A DNA stretch of 64,000 nt from Bidens hawaiensis. Its lineage: Eukaryota; Streptophyta; Magnoliopsida; Asterales; Asteraceae. This document shows positions 10,351-23,650 of the stretch, in pieces. Location: contig JAIQDT010000059.1 in NCBI GenBank assembly GCA_021521415.1, positions 3,596,001 to 3,660,000 on the forward strand. The letters are read 5' to 3'. A program made the translations under genes and the position numbers. Below the pieces are notes generated by a model. It made no database searches and was not told the origin of the DNA. It worked only from the letters and a program-made list of their open reading frames with translations. Position 1 is the stretch's first letter, and every line of letters begins with the position of its first letter.

Positions 10351-13300
10351 TCTGTACTGCCTCCTCATGTCTTCCCATGAACGTTTGGGTGAGGGCTTCT
10401 GATTAGTAGGAATTGATACTCCAACACCTTTATATTGGTATTTTTTCAACGAAGCAATTCTGATATTTTCCTTTATCTCTTTTTCACACTTTTTTCTCTT
10501 TTTGCTCTTCTTCTTCACCCATTTTAAACCATTTGCTCTTCCAAACTTCACCATAATGAATCTTATATTTATGACAGATTCTCACCACTTTCTGGTATTG
10601 CATAACGAACGCATCATGTTTTTCACGAGACACTTGTATCTTGCACTTGTATAACGTCTCTGTGTCTTTCTCCGAGCATTTTACCCACCACATCGGATCC
10701 ATAACATCAATCACATCCCACACTACATCTCTATTCAGCACAATCTAAGCTTCTCCTCGATTCTCATCATAGTACCACCATCTGAAGTATACGTGAAAGT
10801 CCTGCTCCATTGGGTTCATAGGAATAATTTTCAAGGTTTGTGGCTGGTTGTACCTCCATGTCTTTACAAAACCTTTAGTTTCAGGATCTTTCTTCACACG
10901 AGACACATGAAGGAATGGTGTCTGTGGAGTCCAACTCCTGAATCTACACTTTGCCTGCCTTTTAATGAAATCCCAGATTTCCTTCACCGGCCCTCGTTTT
11001 GGACAATTCAATAACTCCTTTTCAACAATATCAACAACGTCCATCCACGGCAATGATTTCAACTCTCAAAGACTTTCAAAATACTGCACCCTATATGTTA
11101 TCCTGATTGCAATTTTTCTTATCTTTGGAAGATAAGAATACTCACCACTTTCCCGAGCTTTACTTCTTTCTCCTTCTTATAATACTTGACAGGATTCAAG
11201 TATATACGTTTAGGCTCAATCTTTCGTCTTTCAAACCATTCTTCCTGTTCCTGATTATTAACCTTTGCTTCTTCAATAGACTTGCCCTTGTCAGATAGTA
11301 TCGGATTACCTTGACTATCCAACTCCTGACTCAACATTTCAATCTCTTCATCAAATTCAGGAAATACTTGATCTGCATTGAAGTAGGGCACCGGTTTTTT
11401 GTCTAGTTCCTCCTCTTGAATAGGTTCATTCACCAGAACAACATTTTCTTAATCAATAGATCCTAAATCTTTCTCAAAATCGAATATAAATTCCTCTTCA
11501 GTCACATTCAGCATACGGGCTAGATCAGCTCGAATCACCTCAATCTCACCCTCTTCTAGCTCCTCTCTAGTAGATGAAAATCTAGCAAGAGGCTTATAAG
11601 CAATAGGATCAGCATCTAGAACTCCAAGCTCATCTATATTTCCACCAGCCTGAGTTTGTTCCTGAACAGGTTCACTTTCCATAATTGGTCAATAACTGAT
11701 TCAACAACATCACTAGTACTCGAACCAATCAACACTCCAAGTCCACCACCCGAACTCGGATCATCTTATCATCATCATCAACATCATCATGATTTGGAGA
11801 ATCACCATAATCCACCAATTCCTCATCATTATCTTCTTCTTCCTCACCTTGATCAACAACAGGTTCTATTGGTACCTCAGGTGCAATCACATGCTCAACT
11901 ACAACAGGTTCAACTCCTACCGGTTCAATCACAGGTTCAACAACCTTTTCAGTTTCAACTACCGGCACAAAACTAGATGATGAACCACCAACATCTGGAA
12001 TATCAAGTTGTACAGTTGGTTCATCCACCTTTCCTTTCCCCTTGGCATCGATTCTGTCTTGATCATATTGCATTTTGAATTCGATCTCTTCAGCAAGTGC
12101 TTCACCACTATAGACTTTGGTGAAAACTTTATCAATGACATCTCAACTTCTCTTCTGAAATTAATTCCCAATTTCTCTTCCAAAACTGTAAAATACCTCA
12201 TGTGGAGATGTAATAAATCGGCTTGCTGCTTACGCCTTAACTCACCTTCAACAATAATTCTCCTGTGATCAACATTCTCTTTGCGTAATCTCTCATTCTC
12301 AGCCACCAGACTCTCAATCTTTATACCATGTTCTGTAACAATAGATTTCAACAAATCATGATCTCTGAATGTTGGGATATCGCCAAAGTAGCTTGCATCA
12401 AGTGACGGTAAACTGAAACCAGGAACTTTTTCAGTTACTTTAGGTAAAATATGTGGTTCTTGGACTTGTGGAGATGGTTCCACAAACTGGTGTCTTCAAA
12501 ACATCCTCATCCCTCCCCAAATCTACAACAGGTTCTTCAACTATAAACTCCGGATTCATTGGAGTAACAACAACCTCAGGTTCTTCAAAATCTGGCTCAT
12601 CAATAAGTTTCAACTTCGGTGATGCAGCCCTTTTTGACTTTTTCTTGATTCGTACCTCCTTCGGTCTAACCTGCTTCTTAACCACCACTTTAGGCATAAA
12701 AGTTTCATCTTGTTCATCAGTAGACTTCCTTTTTCTGGGGCTTTCAGCCTTTTTCTTGAATCGGGCATGTGGATTGCTAATGCCAAGCGTCTGCCCTCAG
12801 AATCCTATTCAGTTTGTTCATGATCCTTTTCAGAATTAGCAGAATAAACCTCTTCTTGTGTCACTGGTGTAACTACTTCCTTCTTGATAACCTTTTGTTT
12901 CTTTTTCTTCGGAGCCACAGATTCTTCTTCTGATTCTGACTCAATCTTAATAAACCGTTTACCCACTGGTTTATAATCCAACATCAATCTACTCTCCTCT
13001 TCTCGATCTGAATCACTACCATCATTTCTCCATTTTTTTCTCAATTGGAGTAACATATTATGGATTCTTCAAGTGACCAAACAGACCTCTGAACTTAGGA
13101 ATATCTTCTTCTCTGACTTTCTTGAAATAAGCTAACTTGGCCAGATTGTTTCCAGTCACATGATCAAGAAAAATCTTCGGTCCTTCCTTCTTCACCTGAG
13201 GAAACACGTCCTCAACAAACATCTGTACAAAACATGGATACTGCCACCACTACTCATCTCCAAAACTCATCTTCATATTGTCCAGAATCATACAAGAGAA

Positions 13301-13750
13301 GTTATACTTCAGATTCAAACAAAGTGCTACCATTGTACTCATTTGATAGTCAAGAATATCACATATCCTCCCTTTCGATGACCAAGATAGTGAACAACCA
13401 CATGCACAAGATACTTGTAAGGTCTGGATAATCCAGTCTTCTTTAATGCTAATTGGTTCAACGAATCTCTATAACCCATACGAAGCATACACCCTTTGAC
13501 CAACTGTTCATCAAGCTCGACTAGATCTGATGATTTATCTCCAAACTCTAAAGCCTTCCTGTTCAAAGCTTCATCAACTACAATCTTCTGACCTTGCACT
13601 GTAGAGTGAATATCTTTCCCAAACACCTTGGCATTCTTCCAGAAATCATAATGGTATAATCACAGCAAATTTCTTCGCTTTGGGATCTTCTTCGTTCAAG
13701 TAAGCACAAATGTTATACTTAGGGTCAGTAACTTTCACCTTCTTTCCCAT
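10351..13750 (-). pseudogene. C1 additional (env-position) ORF, decayed; stop lies at 3138 beyond G1
   Basis: Starts ATG GGA AAG at 13750, directly after a pyrimidine-rich acceptor-like TTTTTCAG. The N-terminal part contains DPKYNICAYLNEEDPKAKKF and, after a frame change, LVKGCMLRMGY and YLGHRKGGY. I recognise these from the long ORF downstream of pol in plant SIRE-like elements. Further on there is a Lys/Glu-rich region (12.4-13.0 kb), a coiled coil with ENERLRKENVDHRR (about 12250-12330), an acidic Val/Pro-rich stretch (11.5-12.0 kb), and a Trp-rich C-terminal region with FRWWYYDENRGEA. G1 inserted within the last codons; the frame resumes beyond G1 and stops at 3138-3140. Its function is unknown: it lies where env would be, but I see no clear signal peptide or membrane segment. 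Confidence 0.75.
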
Positions 13751-13759
13751 CTGAAAAAC

Positions 13760-14610
13760 AAAATCAAATAAACGTGTAAGTTTCAAAATTTTATTAAAAA
13801 CAACGGATATGTTTATATCAATGCATATATGTAACAGTGTATAAGTCCAAATTAGCATATATGTATATATCACGTATATGTCTAATACTAACGTATATGT
13901 TTGAAACAACGGATATGTAACATCAGCGTATAAGTTTGAACTAGCGTATAAGTGGAAATTACGCATATGTCAGTATCCAACGCATATGTTTGTCTTTGAT
14001 CATGATCAGCGTATAACATATACTCCGCATATGTCTAAACATATGCGACGTATATGTCCTGAATTTGACCAAACACCAAAGAACAAGATCTTATCATCTG
14101 TTGATCAAAACAAACAATACACGGCACTCGTTAAAGTCCGATTAGAACAAATTCATTGTCAATTTTACGATTAATAACTTTTAAATGGACAGAAGTCAGT
14201 TCACACAAACGGATATGTAAAGTTTTTAAGATCTGACCAAATTAACATCATATTATTTCAATTAAACGTCATCACCGAATTCGTAATATCATTCCGAGAC
14301 TTAAATGATTATCTATCAAGTCACCAACTTATCAATCTGTTCAAAAAACAACATATACGAGTTGTAGACAACTGTTCATTACAAGATCTATCAAGACAAA
14401 TACGATCCTCACCTTTATACTTTGGATTGGTGTGTGAATAACCAACGCAAAGATTAACAAACAAATTTACGGCAGAAATTTGTGAAAGGTATGAATCACA
14501 GCAGAGAGAATCAAAGGGTCAGGCGCATAAAACTTATGCGCTGTATATCATTCAATATTTACTCTATACTTATGCGACGCATAAGTTAAACAACTTATGC
14601 GTTGCATAAG
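13760..14610. repeat. Dispersed palindromic-word cluster upstream of C1 additional ORF
   Basis: Dozens of short words such as gcatatgt, cgtataagt, acatatgcg and acttatgcg, several forming inverted repeats: acttatgcgacgcataagtt near 14568-14587 and aacttatgcgttgcataagt near 14591-14610. The same words occur in the C1 LTR hairpin and upstream of C1 gag (46270-46560). No protein-coding potential is evident. Confidence 0.7.
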
Positions 14611-15717
14611 TATATCTTGATAAATTTTGACGTTTTATCCCAATAACACCAATGTAATGTTCCAAGTACAACTTAATGTCCTTGTACATTAAAATAATAA
14701 CTTAATCAAGCTTATTTTGAAAATACAGTGTTTACTAAGTCCAAATTAATGACCTTAAGTAAATCAGATAAACGTTTTGATTTCTTTTGAATTGAATTTG
14801 AGAAACATAACAAGTTTCATTGTTCTAGAAAAACCCCAAAGAGATAGTTCACCCGCACATCAAGAGTCGAAAACTAAATCAAAAATAAAATATTTTTGGT
14901 TTTTCAAAATAGAAACAATAACAAATAGTAATCACATATTTTTTGAGTTTGAGCAGGGAATCATATTGACCAAATTGCCCTTCCATCACAGTTTTATTTT
15001 CAGCATTTATTATGACTGGTGTTAAGTCAGTCATTGATATTTTTGTCCACTTAAACCTTCCAAACAAATGATTCATGAATTTCTGTGATACATTTAATTG
15101 ATTCAATTAGGCACAAGATATCAGGATTTATTAGTTCTAATCTTGATTCAGGCATAATTTGATTTTTACACAGTCACACAAACTTGACTTAAACCTTAGA
15201 ATCAGAAGATCAAAAGACTTTCATTTTTAAGCATATCAGCAACTAATCCCCACTACAAGGCATACCCCTGTTATCAATCAATACCCTAAGGTCCTTTCCC
15301 ATGGATGAGTATGCACGATTTCATCTGTCGACCTACATACATTGTGTCCCTTGTGGTCTGTTTCTTAATGGTAATAAGACGCGAGAAAGGGGACAGTGTA
15401 TGTCTAACAGCGGATTTTTATCAAGTCAGTAATGAATTTAGTACATAAGTACTTATGCGACCAAGTTTAATGACTTATAAAGCAGCTTAGACTGCGGGGT
15501 TTGCTTTTTAAAGCATTTTTAAATATTCATCGAAATGAATACCTAGATGATAACCCGCATAAAGACCCGATGGATCCAGGAACCTTAAAGCATCCCATCA
15601 ATACAGGATTTAAGGCCATAAAACCATACATCATTGAAGCGTTAACCACTTGCTGATAGCTATGTTTTAACAAATTTTATAACCAATAATTCTGATTAAA
15701 AGGCTTGAGTATGACAG
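14611..15717 (-). other. C1 pol-to-additional-ORF spacer, no gene seen
   Basis: AT-rich sequence between the G2/solo-LTR insertions and the additional ORF of C1. Short open frames here lack recognisable domains. A few more acttatgcg-type words occur near 15450. Without the inserted elements the distance between RNase H and the additional ORF would be about 2.4 kb. Confidence 0.5.
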
Positions 15718-16044
15718 TGATGTGCTTGAAGTAGTTTAATAATTATTAACTAATTTAACTAAAAATAAACACTAAGTAATACTATAGACTCTCTAAAACT
15801 CGACTAAACTACTAACCGGCAAGTGAATCGATCGACTCTAGTAAAGCTAACTAAGTCTGGATATCGAACCCACGAGACTCTTTAAATTACGTTTATTAGC
15901 TAATTAGACTCAACTACAAAACACGACTTATTAATTATATTCGTTTGGGGGATTTTTATTTAAAATACTATTTTAATACTATAATTAAAAACTAATTAAG
16001 AAAACAAGTAATTTAAACGAAAGCAAAGTTTGTTGTGAAAATAC

Positions 16045-16079
<35 letters not shown>

Positions 16080-17385
16080 GAAAACTACCTAGGCTAGACT
16101 CCCTTAAAGTTCAGTAATGACTTGACTCGGGAAAATATTTAGTTATGGACTGGGATCGTAAAATAGACACTTAAAGGAAAACCCGAATAGTACCCCTGAC
16201 CCTTCTCAAGAGAAAACCTATGGATTTCTAACAAGTTTTAACACACACCAGTATTAAAAATCAAGTTCGCTTACAGTCACCCAATTGTTTATAATTTAGT
16301 TCTTTATACGAAATCCTACCTTACCGCGCGAAAATCAAAGGCTATTTACTATGATTAATTGATTTGATAAACAATAATAAATAATCAACCTTAGACGGAC
16401 TCCTTACGAAAAACTAAATCTAGCAAGATTAAATAGTAAAGACTTATCAATAACCTAGCACTTTACAGATTTTAGGTTAGCAACACACTTAGGTTTATTT
16501 GACAATATTATTCCTATGATCTTATCGCGAAATCAAATCACAAAATAATCAAGAACACAAAGTAATTGACCTAATAGCAATCCTATCAGATGACAAACAA
16601 TAATCAAAGAAAACTATGGAATAAGACTCATCAAACAATCCTAAGCACTCATATGCATCAATTAATTATAAGCAAATCTTTTACTAAATCATAAAAACCA
16701 TAACGTAAATAATCCCAAATCAAATCAAAACATCAAGATAAATTCATCATAAGCCTAGGCAGTCTATAACGTTTAGCCTAGCATCTTAAAATTAAATGAA
16801 ACAAACAAAGAATAATTCATGGTGTAAAATAAACGAAAACGAAAGAAATAAAAGATAGAACCCGTGTTCTTCGTCTTCAACTATCACGCGCAACACCAGC
16901 TGATTCTTCAACTCCAAAACTGCTGAAAACTCTTCTCAGTCGCCTCGGGATTCACCAAATTCGGATGTGGGATTGAGGTATGATTAATGGTGAGTTTAGG
17001 GGTCTTTTTATAGGCAACAGGGGTCCAAAAATAGGTTTAAGACGGTTAAACAGGAAGTTTCTAGAATCTGATCACCGCCATACACCCGCCGCGCCGCGCA
17101 GCGGGATCCTCCTCCCCCGTCGCGCGGTGCACCGGCCAAAAGGGGGGGGGGCTTGTCCACTTTGCAGGTTCGGTTCATTCCTGGTCTGGTTCGTTTCCTA
17201 ACTCGTCGGTTCTCCGGTCCGGCTTGTTTTTCTCGTTGTTCACTCTCTTTTCACCGGAATTATAACCCGAAACCTAAAACATAAAACTAAGTTAGTAGTA
17301 TACAAATCTTACAAGAAACCGACCAAAACTAATTAAATATTAGATAAAATATAAACGGGATTTAAGTATAATAAACGTTATATCA
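15718..17385 (-). mobile_element. Probable solo LTR (TGAT...ATCA type) in C1
   Basis: A compositionally distinct block bounded by TGATGTGCTTG on the left and GTTATATCA on the right, the short inverted TG/CA termini expected of an LTR. It has no internal domain. Flanking 5-mers gacag and accag match at only 3/5, so the target duplication is not convincing. It contains a (GAT)n microsatellite and, on the + strand near 17000, a TATA-like tttttata. Confidence 0.45.
16045..16079. repeat. (GAT)n microsatellite
   Basis: About eleven uninterrupted gat units within the probable solo LTR. Confidence 0.95.
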
Positions 17386-17632
17386 ACCAGCTATTACATT
17401 TCTGCCATCATTATCAAGACTTTTGCTGGAAACTAACACCCCATAAATTTGGCATTTTTATGTTTATATCACTTTACTTTTCCCTATTTGTTTGTTTTAA
17501 ACACCTACTAATGCACTAATACAATTAAGCACACAGCCTTTTATGCCTACTTTTTACTGGATTTGGGACTAGATGATCAATGTACTATCATTTTCCCTTT
17601 TTGCTTCAAAAACTCATTTTCTGAGGAGCATT
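17386..17632 (-). other. C1 remnant between solo LTR and G2
   Basis: AT-rich C1 sequence, no gene seen. It ends with gcatt (17628-17632), the left copy of the G2 target duplication. Confidence 0.6.
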
Positions 17633-18068
17633 TGTAAGGCCCCGAACCCCGGGAACCCTACAGTTGGTATTCATACAAAATACTTGTAAATATACATAAA
17701 CTTGAAAAAAGTTCATTTCATTAAATCAACCAATTCAGAGTATAATTTAGCAGAAAACCATAAGTAATAAAATAAGTTCCCAAAACCCGGGAATAATGCC
17801 CAAAAACCAATTTAAATGGATTTGATAAAACTTTTAAAAAGAAATGTTTAATATTTAAATCTTCCATCCAAATATTCAAAGTCAGCTTGAGCTGAATGAG
17901 TTCAAGTTTTAACAAATAACATCAATAACTAATAATCATAATAGTCATTCCAAGAGTTTAAAAGTAAAAGAGATACATCAGTTAAGCCATCATCATCGAT
18001 AAATAATCATCCTTATATATATATTTATATATATACATACATATATATAAACATCTTTACAAGTACAT

Positions 18069-18099
<31 letters not shown>

Positions 18100-19552
18100 A
18101 CACCCAAGTAATAACATCAGGGTCGAGCAAACGTACAACCCAAACACGTAATATCTCATCAACGTATGCAAACACAAAGTAGGCATACGTAACATCCGTA
18201 GTCGATAAAGACTAATAACATCGCCAAATATTGGCCATACAATAATACATACATACGTACGATAGTATCATCTCAAGGCCTACCCTATACAAGTAAGCCC
18301 ATCCAAAATAGTTTTAAAAAATTCATCAAGCAAAACGCTTAGGTGGGCATGCTAGCCCAAAATCTTAAAAGAGTAAAAAGGGGGCATCATGAACTCACCT
18401 AACACAAGACATGTATTCACCCCGAGCTAGGTAATCCCTAAGTAATCCCAAAACTCAAACACCTGTCGCTTTACATACAAACATTACAATCGACATCGAA
18501 AGGACTCGCTTATCATACGAGACGCTCTAACAAGGTTCGAGTTACCTAAAGCCTTGATCTCATCAAACTCAATCATAACAGCCCCCGGGGCCTTACATTC
18601 CCCAACATGACCCTTAGATACTCCTGGGAATAAAGAATTCCCAATTTACCCCTGGAAGCACTAGGTGACACTAACACGCGCGTCTAAGAGTCGTTTAGGC
18701 CATTAACATCCAACTCAGCCCCGTGTGGACCCAATATGACAAAATCACAGCCAACAAATCCACATGACGCTACACGGGTCAAATGGGTCAGTAACTTGCA
18801 AGTACAACGCACCAACTATTCAATAAACTCAATTGTGCGTTGTACAGACCCGTTTGAGCAACCGACAACCAATTCAGCCCCATAATTTATAAAAATGACT
18901 TTTCAACAGCCCGTACATCAAACAAAGTTCTCCCGAGCTGAATTGGTCGTTAATCACTTCAGCCCTCGTAGTAAACGCATCAAACTACAAATCTAGTCAA
19001 CCGAACACTAAAAATCAAACGACAACTAGTTGACCAATCTAACGAACACCAATGAACATGATTTTTTAAGTATGTTATACTAGACATACCTAGGAGGATT
19101 TTGGTGCAAAAACCTCAATCAAAACAGTCCCGGAAATACTCAATTGGACAGCCACCCGGATAGCCTAAAACAAGCCATTAATCGATCAATACGCGTGTTA
19201 TAACGACCAATTAAGGTGTAAAAGACTTGGGGAATCGTAGAACTAACCTTGAATTGAAGTTTTATGGCTTAACCTTGGCTGCACAGAAGAAAATCGCAAG
19301 GGGGGGGGGGCTGGAAGCTGCGCCGATCGGACAAGACATAGGGATTAGGGTTTTCTTTTGTTTTGTGTTATAATATAAAAAAGTTTCATCCTAGCCCCTC
19401 CAAATTGAAGTATTTGGCATTTTGGAAGAAAAGTTAAATGCTTTAACGTACCGGGATGACGAGAAAGATTCCGAGAAGTGTCGGTTAAATCCCGAGAATT
19501 ATACATACTTTACAACCTTAAATTTTTTAACCGTAAATTAACGGGCGTTACA
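17633..19552 (-). repeat. G2 3' LTR
   Basis: Pairs with 36724-38718. It is about 75 bp shorter, chiefly because a block of about 100 bp around 17875 is missing; the right LTR retains it near 36961-37060. Confidence 0.9.
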
Positions 19553-19881
19553 AGTCCACCCCCTTACACTGGAATTCGTCCCCGAATCCCGATGCGACAG
19601 GAACAACTGCGGATAGAGTTTCATCATCTCACCTTCGGACTCCCAAGTAGCCTCGGAACCCCTACGGTGCCTCCACTACACCTTTACCTGCCTAACCATT
19701 TTATTCCTCAAACGCCTTTCCTGACGGTCAAGAATAGCGATAGGTTCTTCCACGTAGTTCAATTTACTATCAAGCTCAATGTCATCAAGAGGCACATGGG
19801 CCTCCTCATCTGCTAAACATTCCCTCAAATGGGACACGTGGAACGTAGGATGAATCCCTGCGAGCTCCTCGGGTAATTCTA
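19553..19881 (-). pseudogene. G2 chromodomain-end fragment
   Basis: The C-terminal part of the G2 polyprotein, left of the G3 insertion. Its - strand sequence matches the chromodomain tail of G1, including the region around [18 protein letters not shown]. It is joined in the ancestral element to the integrase sequence that resumes at 29405. It ends at ttcta (19877-19881), the left G3 target duplication. Confidence 0.8.
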
Positions 19882-21878
19882 TGTAAGGCCCCGAACCCCA
19901 AGAACCCTACAGTTGGTATTCATACAAAATACTTGTAAAAATACTTAAACTTGAAAACAGTTCATTCCATTAAAACAACCAATTAAGAGTATATTTCAGC
20001 GGAAAACATAAATAATAAAATAAGTTCCCAAAACACCCGAGAATTAAGCCCAAAACCAATTTAAATGTATTTGATAAAACTTTTAAAAATAAATGTTCAA
20101 TATTTAAATCTTCCGTTCACGTATGCCCTTCACCGTCCAAGTAGCTTCGTGCACGTCCAAGCGGTAAGGCATCCTCCTCCTAACCTGAAACTCACACTAA
20201 CATGCACACAAAGTCAGCTTGAGCTGACTGAGTTCAAGTTTTAAATAAATACATCAATAATTAATAATCATAATAGTCATTCCAAGGATTTTAAAATATA
20301 AAAGGGATACATCAGTTAGGCCATCATCATCAATAAATAATCATCCTTATATATATATATATACACACACATATATATAAACATCTTTATATGTACATCC
20401 CTATATAAATAAATATATATATATAACATCCAAGTAATAACATCAAGGTCGAGCACACGTACAACCCAAACACGTATCATCTCAACCAACATATGCAAAC
20501 ACAAAGTAGGCATACGTAACATCCGTAGTCGATAACGACTACTAACATCGCCAAATATTGGCCATACAATAATACATAAATACATACGATAATATCATCT
20601 CAAGGCCTACCCTATACAAGTAAGCCCATCCAAAATAATTTTAAACATTTCATCAAGCAAAATCGCTTAGGTGTGCATGCTAGCCCAAAAACTTAAAAGA
20701 GTAAAAAGGGGCATCATGAACTCACCTGACACAAGACATGTATTCACCACGAGCTAGAGAATCCCTAATTAATCCCAAAACTCAAACACCTGTCGGTTTA
20801 CATTCAAACATTACTAACGACATCGAAAGGACTCGTTTATCCAACGAGACGTTCTAACATGGTTCAAGTTACCTAAAGCCTCGACCTCATCAATCTAAAT
20901 CACAACAGCCCCCAAGGCCTCACATTCACCAAAACAACCCTTAGGTACTCCTGGGAATAAAGAATTCCCAAATTACCCCCGGAAGCACTAGGTGATACCA
21001 ATACGCGCGTTTAAGAGTTGTTTAGGCCGTTAACATCCAACTCAGCCCCGTGTGGACCCAATATGATAAAATCACATCCAACCAGTCCACACGACGCTAC
21101 ACGAGTCAAATGGGTCGGTAACTCGCAAGTACAACGCACCAACTATTCAATAAACGAAATTGCGCGTTGTACCGACCCGTTCGAGTAACTGACAACCAAT
21201 TCAGCCCCATAACTTATAAAAATGATTTTTCAACAGCCCATACATCAAACCAAGTTCCCCCGAGCTGAATTGGTCGTTAATAACTTCAACCCTCGCGTTA
21301 AACGGATCAAACTACAATTCTAGTCAACCGAACACTAACAATCAAACTACAACTAGTTGACCAATCTAACGAACACCAATGAACATGATTTTTAAGTATG
21401 ATATACTAGACATACCTAGGAGGATTTTGGTGCAAAAAACTTACTCAAACAGTCCCGGAAATGCTCAATTGGACAGCCACCCTGTTAGCCTAAAACAAGC
21501 CACTAATCGATCAATACACGTGTTATAACGACCAATTATGATGTAAAAGACTTGGGGAATCGTAGAACTAACCTTTAATTGATGTTTTATGTTCACACCG
21601 TGGCTGGAAAGAAGAAAATCGAAGGGAGGGGGGGCTATGAAGCTGCCGATCGGACCAAAGCAATAGGGTTAGGGTTTCTTTTTTTTTTATTGTTATAATG
21701 TAAAAATGTTTCATCCTAGCCCCTCAAATTTAAAAGATATGGCACCTTGAAAGGAAAGTTAAATGTTTTAACGTACCGGGATGACGAAAAGGTTTCCGGG
21801 AGATGTCGGTTAAATCCCGGGAATTATACATACTTTACAAGCTTCGAATCCTTAAACCGAAAATGAACGGGCGTTACA
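19882..21878 (-). repeat. G3 3' LTR
   Basis: 1997-bp LTR starting tgtaaggccccgaacccc and ending gggcgttaca. It contains a (TA)n-rich stretch near 20347-20430. Confidence 0.9.
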
Positions 21879-22458
21879 AGTCCACCCCCCTTACAATGGG
21901 ATTCGTCCCCGAATCCCGATGCGACAGGAGCAACTGCGGATAGAGTTTCATCATCTCGTCTTTGGTCTCCCAAGTAGCCTCGGAACCCCTACGGTGCCTC
22001 CACTGCACCTTCACCTGTCTAACCACCTTATTTCTCAAACGTCTTTCCTGATGGTCAAGTATAGCAATAGGTTTCTCAACGTAGTTTAGCTTACTATCAA
22101 GCTCAATATCATCAAGTGGCACATGGGCCTCCTCGTCAGCTAAACATTTCCTCAAATGGGACACGTGGAAAGTGGGATGAATCCCCGCGAGCTCATCGGG
22201 CAACTCCAGTCTATACGCTACCTCACCAACACGGGACAATATACGGAACGGACCAATGAACCTCGGACTAAGCTACCCCCTCTTACGAAAACGAATAATA
22301 CGCTTCCAAGGGGAAACTTTCAACATAACCCGATCACCAGCCTCAAACACAATAGGTCTTCGCCTTTTATCCGCATAAGACTTTTGACGATCCTGAGCGG
22401 CCTTCATAAGAGACTTAATCTTATCGAGCTTCTCAGTTGTAGCCTCAACCACCTCCCT
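21879..22458 (-). pseudogene. G3 integrase C-terminus and chromodomain
   Basis: The - strand frame 22239-21874 encodes a chromodomain tail with [17 protein letters not shown] and [12 protein letters not shown]. Upstream sequence (to about 22456) matches the G1 integrase C-terminal region with KRRRPIVFEAGDRVMLKVS. E4 interrupts it at 22459. Confidence 0.85.
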
Positions 22459-22735
22459 TGTGATAGCCGAGTCCCGGTGCGGAAGCGTGAATAATGGTCG
22501 TTATTAACGGTGGAGCTCGGATCTGAGCTAGGATCGAATCGTATTCACTCTTGAAAGGTGTTTTGGATGGATGAGAGGTGTTTTGGGAGAGAGCCTGAAT
22601 CGATTACAATGAACAATAGACTGGATGAACACAAATATGTAATCGAAACACAAATAAAGGTGGCAGTATGATTTCATTTATCAAAAGATTGTCATACAGA
22701 GCACTCATACTTACAATAAAGATCAACCACCTCCA

Positions 22736-22932
22736 TAGGGATGGCAAAAATCCCCGAATCCGACGGGGAAACCCGAAAACCGGCTTATTTCGGGTCGGGT
22801 CGGGTTTTGTTTTTTCGGTTTCGGGTCGGGTTTCGGAGATTGTTTCGGGGATTGTTTCGGGTTCGGGTTCGGGTTCGGGTTCGGGTACCCCCGCCCCGAC
22901 CCGCCCCGATATAATATATAAATATAAATATA

Positions 22933-22973
<41 letters not shown>

Positions 22974-23650
22974 CTCCACCAGCATTCTTCTTCTTCTTCT
23001 TTGTTCAAATCGAAACCCTAACTCGTTGACTCCGTCTGATCAGCAGCTGACTTCCTATTGAAAATCAGTTGACGGATCTGATTTTACGGCGGTGGTTGGA
23101 TGAGAGGTTAATAATAATAATAATACAATGAAATGGGTATCATTGCTTAAGGACTTCAAGGAGAAGGTTGGATTCACTGCATCTCCTTCGTCATCCGTCA
23201 TTCACTGCATCTCCTTCGTCATCCGCCGCTCCTTCGTCGTCATCGCATAATTACTTCTCCTCTTCTACTCCAAGGTTAGGGTTTATTCATGCTTCCTCAT
23301 CTTAATTAAGTTTACCGATTCAGTTTGGACTTTGGAGTGTTTTAATGGATTTAGGGTTTAAGTTGTTGAGATCTGAGAAGGAATTCGTTTATAAGTATCT
23401 GATTTAACTCAGTTGATATGAAATTATGATTTATGAATTACCCAGAATAGTCAATTTCGGGTCGGGTCGGATCGGTTTCGGGTTTTCGGGTTCGGGGACG
23501 GGGCGGGTCGGGGGGGTACAAAAAACCAAACGGGGAATCCCCGAATTAAACCCGACGGGTAATGGGGCGGGTACGGGGATGGTTTTTGGTTTCGGGTTCG
23601 GGTTCGGGTTAAGCAAAACCCGCCCCAAACCCGCCCCGTTGCCATTCCTA
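22736..23650. mobile_element. hAT-type MITE carrying an exon-like gene fragment
   Basis: Terminal inverted repeats TAGGGATGGCAA and TTGCCATTCCTA, flanked by a perfect 8-bp duplication cacctcca (22728-22735 and 23651-23658), which is the hAT signature. Both subterminal regions are packed with ttcggg-type words (22790-22905 and 23455-23640), resembling the short subterminal repeats that hAT transposases bind. No transposase is encoded. The middle (about 22985-23440) is unlike the ends and resembles a captured 5' UTR, first exon and intron start. Confidence 0.88.
23128..23275 (+). pseudogene. Captured first-exon fragment inside the hAT MITE
   Basis: The ATG at 23128 opens with MKWVSLLKDFKEKVGF and then a Ser/Pro/Ala-rich stretch. 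It is followed by a donor-like CCAAG|GTTAGG near 23270-23280, and preceded by AT- and CT-rich sequence like a 5' UTR. A 28-bp tandem duplication (about 23172-23228, unit containing cactgcatctccttcgtc) shifts the frame to an early stop at about 23251. I do not recognise the donor gene. The organisation is that of a transduplicated host 5' end. Confidence 0.55.

Noticed and set aside
10351..13750. Calling the C1 additional ORF a true envelope gene
   Set aside because: It occupies the env position, but I see no convincing signal peptide, fusion segment or C-terminal membrane anchor in the decayed frames.
16980..17201. 73-codon + strand frame, GC-rich
   Set aside because: Lies within the probable solo LTR. 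No domain, and composition reflects a GC-rich patch.
15713..17390. Target duplication around the probable solo LTR
   Set aside because: gacag against accag matches at only 3 of 5 positions, so I do not claim it.
22860..22885. Telomere-like ggttcggg repeat
   Set aside because: The unit is not the plant telomere repeat and lies inside the MITE terminus, with a matching array at the other end.
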